A program made the translations under genes and the position numbers. Positions 6,287 to 11,078 of a stretch of 11,078 nucleotides of DNA are shown here, piece by piece. Every line of letters begins with the position of its first letter. The stretch's first letter is position 1. The notes below the pieces were generated by a model that searched no databases, was not told the DNA's origin, and saw only the letters and a program-made list of their open reading frames with translations. The stretch is from a bacterium (GTDB lineage: Bacteria; Bacteroidota; Bacteroidia; Bacteroidales; Muribaculaceae), in contig SFWW01000037.1 in NCBI GenBank assembly GCA_004559845.1, forward strand, positions 1-11,078, written 5' to 3'.

Positions 6287-9106
6287 TTATTCTTCGGGGA
6301 GCATGATTACTTCCACGTGGTTGCCTTCCTTCAGGATTACATTCTTCACGAAAGCTGCCACCTTTTCAGGGGTGAGACCGTTCACGATATTTTTGTAATT
6401 GGTTTGGATATCGATATTGCGGCTCACGAGCATATTGAATACGCTCAGCCAGTGTGAATTTTCTTTTTCGCTGGTTTCTGCATCCTTAATCATAAGCGCT
6501 TTGATTTCGTTGAGAGTGGCGGGGTCCACGTTCTTCGAGATGTTCACGATTTCTTCGCGCATGATTTTGAGTGCCATATCGGCAAATTCGGGTTTCATAG
6601 GGCATCCACCGGCGATAGAAGTGAACACACGGTCGCCCACGATAGTGGCACCTCCGGATGCACCTGCGCTATAGGCAGCGCCGGCATCTTCGCGGATTTT
6701 TTGCAGGTAGATTTTGCTCAGCACTTGTCCGGCAGCGCTTGCGAGGATGCGATTTTCGAGTGTGTAAGGCGTTTTGGTGCTGTACCAATACATGCGTGCC
6801 ATAGCCTTAGGCGTTTCCATTTTTCTGGTAAACTTATTGATGAGTTCGCCGGCGGGGCGTTCCACCACATTCTTATAGTTTTCAGTCTTTTTGGGGTCGC
6901 CGGGCAGAGAAGCGATGTATTGTTCAATGTAGGAGCGGAGCAGGTTTTCATCGAAGTTACCCACGAAGTAGAAGGTGAAGTCGGCAGCGTTGGCAGTGCG
7001 TTGTTTAGCAATTTCGAGCACGCGGTCGTAGTTCACATTTTTCAGTTCTTCCACGCCGAAGGGAGCATTGCGCCAGCTCTTATTGTTGATGGTGTAGTCC
7101 ACTTGTTCTTGGAACACGGCTTCGGGTTGCAAATCCTTATTCTTCAGTGCGGTTTCAAGCATCTTCATGATGCTGTTGAAATTCTTTTCGTCCTTGCTCA
7201 CGGCAGTCATCTTCAAGTAAGCGAGTTGGAAGAGTGTTTCCAAATCCTTTACGGTCGACTTACCTTCGAGGCGTTCGTAGGAATCAGAGAGCGAGAGGCT
7301 TACATAAGCTTGCTTACCGGCGAGTGCCTTATCGAGTTCGGTGTAAGAGAAATTGCCCAAGCCGCTGGAAGCCACGATAAAGTCGAATACTTGGGTGTTA
7401 GCCCAGTCGCTTTGACCATAGAGCGAGCTACCGCCTTTCGATTCGGCTTTCATCAAGATTTCATCGTCTTTATATTCAGTGTGCTTCATCACCACCTTAG
7501 CGCCATTGCTCAAAGTGAGAGTTTTGAAGCCAAAGTCCTTGTTTTCGGTTTCGCTCACGATAGCGCCCTTGGCAGGCAATTCCTTGATAAGGGGTTCATC
7601 CTTCACATTGTCGACCCATGCGGTGATTTCGGCGCTGTGAGCGGCATCGATAGCGCTTTTGAGCGCTGCTTCGGTGGGATACACGGCACCTTCTTTTTCT
7701 TGGTTGAAGTTGATCACCACCAAGTTGGTGTCGGTGGGGCTAATGAGCTGTTGCATAATGGCATTCACGGCTTCCACCGGGAGCATCGGCACCATTTGGT
7801 TCATCACTTCATATTCGGTTTCGATAGGAGTGAGGGGTTCTTTTTCAAGGAAGTGGCTTGCGCACATGCGTCCGAATTGGTCGCTATTGATTTTGTTGCG
7901 ATTGTTGTATTGCTTTTCGAGTTGGCTCAAATATTCAGCCTTAGCGCGTGCATATTCAGTGGCGGTGAAGCCGAATTTTTGTGCGCGTAAAGCCTCCACA
8001 GTGGCGGCTTGCACAGCCTCATTCATTTTGCCTTCTTTGGGCAAGAGTGAAAGCGAGAACGCATCTTTGGTTTTGGCAAAGATGTAGGAGCCATCGTAGG
8101 CGCTGGCTTGCACAAACGCGCAATCGGGGTCTTGAGCCTTTTCGGTAAGGCGCTGGTTGAGCATGTGGTTCACGCACCAAATGGCATATTGGTAGAAAAG
8201 ATACATGCCATTGTTTTTCATTTGTTCGGGGAACGGTTCATGCTTAAACATGATTTGCACCACATCGTATTGTTGTTCCTTATCCTTGTCGACCACGATA
8301 ATGGCTTCGGGGTTGTCGGGCACTTGTTCGTCGACCACCTGTGCTGCATCGGCGGGAGCAGCGGGGATGGAGCCAAACATTTCCTCGATTTTCTTCACGG
8401 TGTAGTCCACATCAATGTCGCCCACCACAATCACGGCTTGGTTGTCGGGACGATACCACTTCTTATAGTAGTTGCGGAGTTCTTCGTATTTGAAATTGTC
8501 GATCACACTCATCAAACCGATAGGCATGCGCTTGCCATACTTCGAACCCGGGTAGAGTTTTTCGAGGTTGCGTTCAAACAAGCGTTGGCTGGCAGTAGAG
8601 CGCAAGCGCCATTCTTCGTGAATCACGCCGCGTTCCTTGTCGATTTCTTCATCTTCCAAGAGCAAGCCATTCGACCAGTCTTTGATGATGAGCAAGCAAG
8701 AGTCGAGAGCGCTTTGGCGTGTGGAAGGCACATCGTTGATATTATACACGGTTTGGTCGACCGAAGTGTAGGCATTGAGGTCGCGACCAAATTCCACACC
8801 GAGGGTGCGGGTGTAGTCGACCAAGCCATTGCCGGCGTAATTTTCGGAACCATTGAAAGCCATGTGTTCAAGGAAGTGAGCCAAACCACGCTGACTTTCT
8901 TCTTCTTGAATAGAACCCACGCGCTGAGCGATGTAGAAATTCACATGGTGCTCGGGATAATTGTTGTAACGAACATAGTAAGTGAGTCCGTTAGCGAGTT
9001 TGCCTACGCGAATGGCGGTGTCGGCAGGCACATCAGGAATGGCTTGTGCTTGCGAAGAAATTGCCACGAGAGCAAAGGCAAACGCCAGTAATTTTCTGAA
9101 CTTCAT
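6287..9106 (-). CDS. Secreted M16 family zinc metallopeptidase (insulinase/pitrilysin-like)
   Basis: This is a 939-residue endopeptidase with a Sec signal peptide (MKFRKLLAFAFALVAISSQAQA, likely cut after residue 22) and no lipobox cysteine, so it is probably periplasmic. The inverted zinc motif HFLEH gives ligands H77 and H81 with catalytic E80. The downstream KERGVIHEEW (157-166) supplies E158 and the third ligand E165, so the catalytic half is intact. The second, non-catalytic half carries the conserved Arg...Tyr pair in IREDAGAAYS (R805, Y812) used for substrate binding. The length fits a two-halves-in-one-chain M16 protein that closes like a clamshell over peptides. The substrate is unknown; peptide degradation in the periplasm is the usual guess. 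It appears monocistronic, with its own -7 element (9241-9249) and a strong terminator. The ATG at 9104-9106 is supported by the signal peptide that follows directly. Confidence 0.93.
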   Translation of the reverse strand: MKFRKLLAFAFALVAISSQAQAIPDVPADTAIRVGKLANGLTYYVRYNNYPEHHVNFYIAQRVGSIQEEESQRGLAHFLEHMAFNGSENYAGNGLVDYTRTLGVEFGRDLNAYTSVDQTVYNINDVPSTRQSALDSCLLIIKDWSNGLLLEDEEIDKERGVIHEEWRLRSTASQRLFERNLEKLYPGSKYGKRMPIGLMSVIDNFKYEELRNYYKKWYRPDNQAVIVVGDIDVDYTVKKIEEMFGSIPAAPADAAQVVDEQVPDNPEAIIVVDKDKEQQYDVVQIMFKHEPFPEQMKNNGMYLFYQYAIWCVNHMLNQRLTEKAQDPDCAFVQASAYDGSYIFAKTKDAFSLSLLPKEGKMNEAVQAATVEALRAQKFGFTATEYARAKAEYLSQLEKQYNNRNKINSDQFGRMCASHFLEKEPLTPIETEYEVMNQMVPMLPVEAVNAIMQQLISPTDTNLVVINFNQEKEGAVYPTEAALKSAIDAAHSAEITAWVDNVKDEPLIKELPAKGAIVSETENKDFGFKTLTLSNGAKVVMKHTEYKDDEILMKAESKGGSSLYGQSDWANTQVFDFIVASSGLGNFSYTELDKALAGKQAYVSLSLSDSYERLEGKSTVKDLETLFQLAYLKMTAVSKDEKNFNSIMKMLETALKNKDLQPEAVFQEQVDYTINNKSWRNAPFGVEELKNVNYDRVLEIAKQRTANAADFTFYFVGNFDENLLRSYIEQYIASLPGDPKKTENYKNVVERPAGELINKFTRKMETPKAMARMYWYSTKTPYTLENRILASAAGQVLSKIYLQKIREDAGAAYSAGASGGATIVGDRVFTSIAGGCPMKPEFADMALKIMREEIVNISKNVDPATLNEIKALMIKDAETSEKENSHWLSVFNMLVSRNIDIQTNYKNIVNGLTPEKVAAFVKNVILKEGNHVEVIMLPEE

Positions 9107-9240
9107 AATTAAATAATGATAATTTGAATATTGTTATGTAATATAATAATCGTGATTCGAGGCACTATGCCGGACGCACAATCTGATTAATAGACGAGAG
9201 TGGATAGTGAAAAACTACATTAAAAATTAAAAAAAATCAC
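9107..9240 (-). other. A/T-rich 5' leader of the M16 peptidase gene
   Basis: The predicted transcription start near 9235 leaves a leader of about 130 nt before the M16 start. It is A/T-rich near the start codon and has no Shine-Dalgarno. I see no strong hairpin or recognisable riboswitch in it. Confidence 0.35.
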
Positions 9241-9249
9241 GCAAAGGTA
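9241..9249 (-). promoter_or_regulatory. -7 element of the M16 peptidase gene
   Basis: The minus strand reads TACCTTTGC, a perfect TAnnTTTGC match, about 135 bp upstream of the M16 start. There is no TTG or TTTG at the expected -33 distance (around 9270), so the promoter is supported by one box only. Confidence 0.5.
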
Positions 9250-9359
9250 AGGATTATTTTCGGAAGTAGTTGTTTTTGAGCCATAAATCGTGCGTGCGTT
9301 AACTTTTCTTATCACAAAAGAGTGATAGGGCGCAACCGGATTCGGCAAGACTGCAGAGC

Positions 9360-10700
9360 CTACAAAAACATAGTCATAAACACAGGAAGAAGGGTGGTTT
9401 CGTGGTCCTTCCTCAGGTCTTTGGTGTAGATGAGATACCTATTCGACACCCATGCTGAATATTTCTGACAGAACAAGTCGAGCGATTTGTGAGATTTATA
9501 GCCCGATGATTTCACCTCTAAAGGCCACAGTTTGCTTCCGCGAGAAAGCAAGAAGTCTACTTCGTAGAGATGATTAGATGTTTCCGATTGCCAAGTGTGA
9601 TAATATAGTTTGTTGCCCGACGCTGTGAGTATCTGTGCCACCACATTTTCAAACACATATCCCAGATCGGCAGGGAGTTTGTCGCTCAGCAATTTTTGAT
9701 AAATCACATTCTCGGTCATTCCCTTATCCCAAAAAGCCATAGTTACGAACAGGCCCGTGTCGTTGACAAACATCTTATATTGGTTGATATTCTCGTGGAG
9801 CGACAGCCCCACACTGGGATTGTCGGCGTGATGCGAAAACAGAACGACCTTAGAATCTTCCATGTCTTGCAAAAGTTCTGCTATCCGTTCGTTTTTTTCA
9901 TTTTCTATTACGCCCGACACTTGATATCTTGATGCGTTGCGACTGAGTTGGCCGGGTATGGCGTAGAAAAATCTTGTGGCTCGTCCTGTTGGGTCAATCT
10001 TGCGAAAGTCGTCGGCATACAATTCGATAATTTCACGTTTCACAGCATCTACGCTCTCCAGATTATTGGTTTCGATGAGTGTAGCCACTGCTTTTGGCAT
10101 TCCGCCAACTATCATATAATACCGAAAATCGCGCATCAGTTTGCGAACAACACCATCACCCAACGGTCGCTTTGCTTCAAAAGCCTCTCGAAGCAGCTCA
10201 ATGCTAACGCTATCGCCTAATGCCGCACGAAATTCTTCGTAATCCATCGGGTAGAGCGTGATGCGAGTTTCCTCGCTTGGGATACGAATGTCTTTGATGT
10301 TCTTTTTTATAGAAATCAGAGAGCCGGTTTCGATGTAGTCGTAACGGTGGTCTTTCACGAGTTTGCGAATAGCCTGCCTCGCCAAAGGACAATCTTGCAC
10401 CTCATCGAAAATGATGCACGATTTTCTTGGTGTGAGTTTTGTGTTGTAGTGCACTTGTAGAGAAAAGAATAGATTGTCCAAGTCCGAAATATCCTTAAAA
10501 AGATTTTTGACTTCCACCGACGCTTCGGTGAAATCAATCATCAGGTAGGATTCATATTCGTTTTTGGCGAATTCTTCCGCCAAGGTCGACTTCCCCACTC
10601 GGCGTGCTCCTTGTATCAACAAAGCGGTTTCTCCGTCGCGGTCAGCCTTCCAGCGTAGCATTTGCTCGTACAGTTTGCGCTTAAACACTTTTGTGGCCAT
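9360..10700 (-). CDS. AAA_14 / DUF4143 ATPase with PD-(D/E)XK-like C-terminal domain
   Basis: This 446-residue cytoplasmic ATPase has Walker A GARRVGKST (31-39) and Walker B CIIFDEVQ (95-102, with D99 and E100). A sensor-like ETGSLIS (124-130) follows, so the N-terminal P-loop domain (AAA_14) looks intact. The middle region (about 190-300) is helical. The C-terminal DUF4143 domain carries YVFENVV (E351), YEVDFLL (D382) and PLEVKSSG (E395, K397). That is the E...D...ExK layout of the restriction-endonuclease fold. Proteins of this type occur in many copies in Bacteroidales genomes and their biological role is not established. The start at 10698-10700 follows a predicted promoter (10728-10760). 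The gene stands alone, and its codon use differs from its neighbours. No clear terminator follows; a 6-bp stem at 9310-9327 lacks a T-run. Family call is firm; nuclease activity is inference. Confidence 0.9.
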   Translation of the reverse strand: MATKVFKRKLYEQMLRWKADRDGETALLIQGARRVGKSTLAEEFAKNEYESYLMIDFTEASVEVKNLFKDISDLDNLFFSLQVHYNTKLTPRKSCIIFDEVQDCPLARQAIRKLVKDHRYDYIETGSLISIKKNIKDIRIPSEETRITLYPMDYEEFRAALGDSVSIELLREAFEAKRPLGDGVVRKLMRDFRYYMIVGGMPKAVATLIETNNLESVDAVKREIIELYADDFRKIDPTGRATRFFYAIPGQLSRNASRYQVSGVIENEKNERIAELLQDMEDSKVVLFSHHADNPSVGLSLHENINQYKMFVNDTGLFVTMAFWDKGMTENVIYQKLLSDKLPADLGYVFENVVAQILTASGNKLYYHTWQSETSNHLYEVDFLLSRGSKLWPLEVKSSGYKSHKSLDLFCQKYSAWVSNRYLIYTKDLRKDHETTLLPVFMTMFL

Positions 10701-10727
10701 CTTTTTGCTATTTTATATATTACATCG

Positions 10728-10760
10728 GCGAAGTTAATGGTTTTGCCGAAAATCCCCAAA
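10728..10760 (-). promoter_or_regulatory. Predicted promoter of the AAA/DUF4143 ATPase gene, inside repeat copy 1
   Basis: On the minus strand the -33 box TTTG (complement of 10757-10760) lies 20 bp upstream of TAACTTCGC (complement of 10728-10736). That is one mismatch from the -7 consensus TAnnTTTGC. Transcription would start about 20 nt before the ATG. The TTTG box lies inside the first copy of the 20-bp repeat, so anything binding the repeat would cover the promoter. Confidence 0.55.
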
Positions 10761-10872
10761 TTTATTTTGCTAAAAATGCCGAAAATCCCCAAATTTTGAT
10801 AGAAAACAGGTGGTTTTGCCGAAAATCCCCAAATTTATTTTGCTAAAAATGCCGAAAATCCCCAAATTTTGA
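10738..10872. repeat. Two 62-bp direct repeats carrying four copies of a 20-bp iteron-like motif
   Basis: Bases 10738-10799 and 10811-10872 are identical, separated by 11 bp (period 73). Each unit contains the motif TGCCGAAAATCCCCAAATTT twice, giving copies at 10744-10763, 10777-10796, 10817-10836 and 10850-10869. Start-to-start distances are 33, 40 and 33 bp. All copies are in the same orientation and perfect. The array abuts and overlaps the ATPase promoter, which suggests an operator or protein-binding array; other possibilities are a mobile-element end or a dispersed repeat. Confidence 0.95.
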
Positions 10873-10882
10873 AAATTTTTCG

Positions 10883-10921
10883 ATTGTGTTAACAAAGGGA
10901 CGGTTCTTTTGTTAACACAAT
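10883..10921. repeat. 39-bp REP-like palindrome
   Basis: Arms ATTGTGTTAACAAA (10883-10896) and its exact complement TTTGTTAACACAAT (10908-10921) flank an 11-nt centre, GGGACGGTTCT. With G-U pairs the centre can extend the stem to a 3-nt CGG loop. From memory, the AAAGGGACGGTTCTTTTGT core resembles hairpins near REP-associated (RAYT/IS200-like) transposases in other bacteria; that link is not shown here. The partial arm GTTAACAAA recurs at 10975-10983. No T-run follows on either strand, so it does not look like a terminator. Confidence 0.85.
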
Positions 10922-10989
10922 AGCTTTACATATTGGTTATCAATATATTGAGCGTTGTCGAGATTAAGAAAGTCGTTAACAAAAGTTAC

Positions 10990-10998
10990 TATGTTTGC
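10990..10998 (+). promoter_or_regulatory. Candidate -7 element for a + strand gene beyond the window
   Basis: TATGTTTGC matches TAnnTTTGC exactly. No TTG/TTTG sits 20 bp upstream (the region reads AGATTAAGAA), so only one box supports it. Any gene it drives would lie past base 11078. The ATATTG/CAATAT inverted repeat and the third GTTAACAAA lie just upstream. Confidence 0.4.
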
Positions 10999-11049
10999 AG
11001 TGGAAATGTGGTTTGGGGTTGAAGATGTCGTTGAGTGTGGACGCTCGAC

Positions 11050-11062
11050 GGGGCTCTGCCCC
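11050..11062. repeat. GC-rich hairpin at the window edge
   Basis: GGGGC (11050-11054) and GCCCC (11058-11062) pair around a TCT loop. The segment 11041-11078 is abruptly GC-rich compared with the A/T-rich sequence before it and is cut by the window end. It could be part of a dispersed repeat or the start of a coding region. Confidence 0.5.
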
Positions 11063-11078
11063 TTGCCGCTGGGCGTTC

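Larger units (their letters stand above)
10701..11078. other. Gene-free, repeat-rich region upstream of the ATPase gene
   Basis: No gene is supported in these 378 bp. In order they hold the ATPase promoter and the two 62-bp direct repeats (10738-10872), a 39-bp palindrome (10883-10921) and an A/T-rich segment. That segment has an ATATTG/CAATAT inverted repeat (10930-10935 and 10941-10946). A + strand -7 element (10990-10998) and a GC-rich hairpin (11050-11062) follow. Two + strand frames (from 11006 and 11025) are open to the window end but are too short to call. Confidence 0.6.

Noticed and set aside
6701..9091. Two long + strand open frames (429 and 327 codons) opposite the M16 gene
   Set aside because: They are in-register shadows of a gene with signal peptide, zinc motif and full family length.
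9310..9327. TATCAC/GTGATA stem as terminator of the ATPase gene
   Set aside because: The stem is six A/T-rich pairs with no T-run on the minus strand. It is too weak to call.
10744..10869. Possible CRISPR array from the four 20-bp repeats
   Set aside because: Only four short repeats are present, the gaps are 13, 20 and 13 bp, and the two 13-bp gaps are identical. This is a duplicated unit, not unique spacers, and no cas gene is present.
10883..10921. The 39-bp palindrome as an intrinsic terminator
   Set aside because: The stem is long, but neither strand has a T-run after it and no gene ends next to it within the window.

Overview
The window looks like a chromosomal segment of a Bacteroidota bacterium, most likely order Bacteroidales. 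Three things point there. Several intergenic regions carry the Bacteroidota -7 promoter motif TAnnTTTGC, in two cases with a TTG/TTTG box 20 bp upstream. No gene has a convincing Shine-Dalgarno sequence; starts are preceded by A/T-rich leaders. The proteins (a long, charged InfB N-terminus, a 939-residue periplasmic M16 peptidase, an AAA_14/DUF4143 ATPase, a serine hydrolase with a C-terminal lipocalin-like domain) are of types common in that phylum. I cannot assign genus or family.

Layout, left to right. (1) Bases 1-694, + strand: the 3' part of a class-C beta-lactamase-like serine hydrolase, cut by the window edge. (2) Bases 678-1106, - strand: folK (HPPK, folate synthesis), overlapping the hydrolase tail-to-tail by 17 bp. 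(3) Bases 1180-1220: an intrinsic terminator. (4) Bases 1250-5881, - strand: a rimP-nusA-infB operon for 30S maturation, transcription elongation/termination and translation initiation, with a well-formed promoter at 5948-5979. (5) Bases 5882-6286: a 405-bp gap holding that promoter and a very strong 15-bp-stem terminator for the next gene. (6) Bases 6287-9106, - strand: a secreted M16 zinc metallopeptidase with both halves of the fold. (7) Bases 9360-10700, - strand: an AAA_14 ATPase with a C-terminal DUF4143/PD-(D/E)XK-like domain. (8) Bases 10701-11078: a gene-free stretch rich in repeats. It has four copies of a 20-bp motif arranged as two 62-bp direct repeats overlapping the ATPase promoter, a 39-bp REP-like palindrome, a + strand promoter motif pointing out of the window, and a GC-rich hairpin.

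The core operon, folK and the M16 gene are ordinary chromosomal genes, and most of the window is conventional. The accessory-looking part is the right end. The ATPase gene differs in codon use from its neighbours (it uses TCA/TTA/CTA codons that the others largely avoid), its promoter is embedded in an iteron-like repeat array, and a REP-like palindrome lies just beyond. This block is the best candidate for something undescribed, possibly a self-regulated or mobile ATPase module. The sequence alone does not show what it does.
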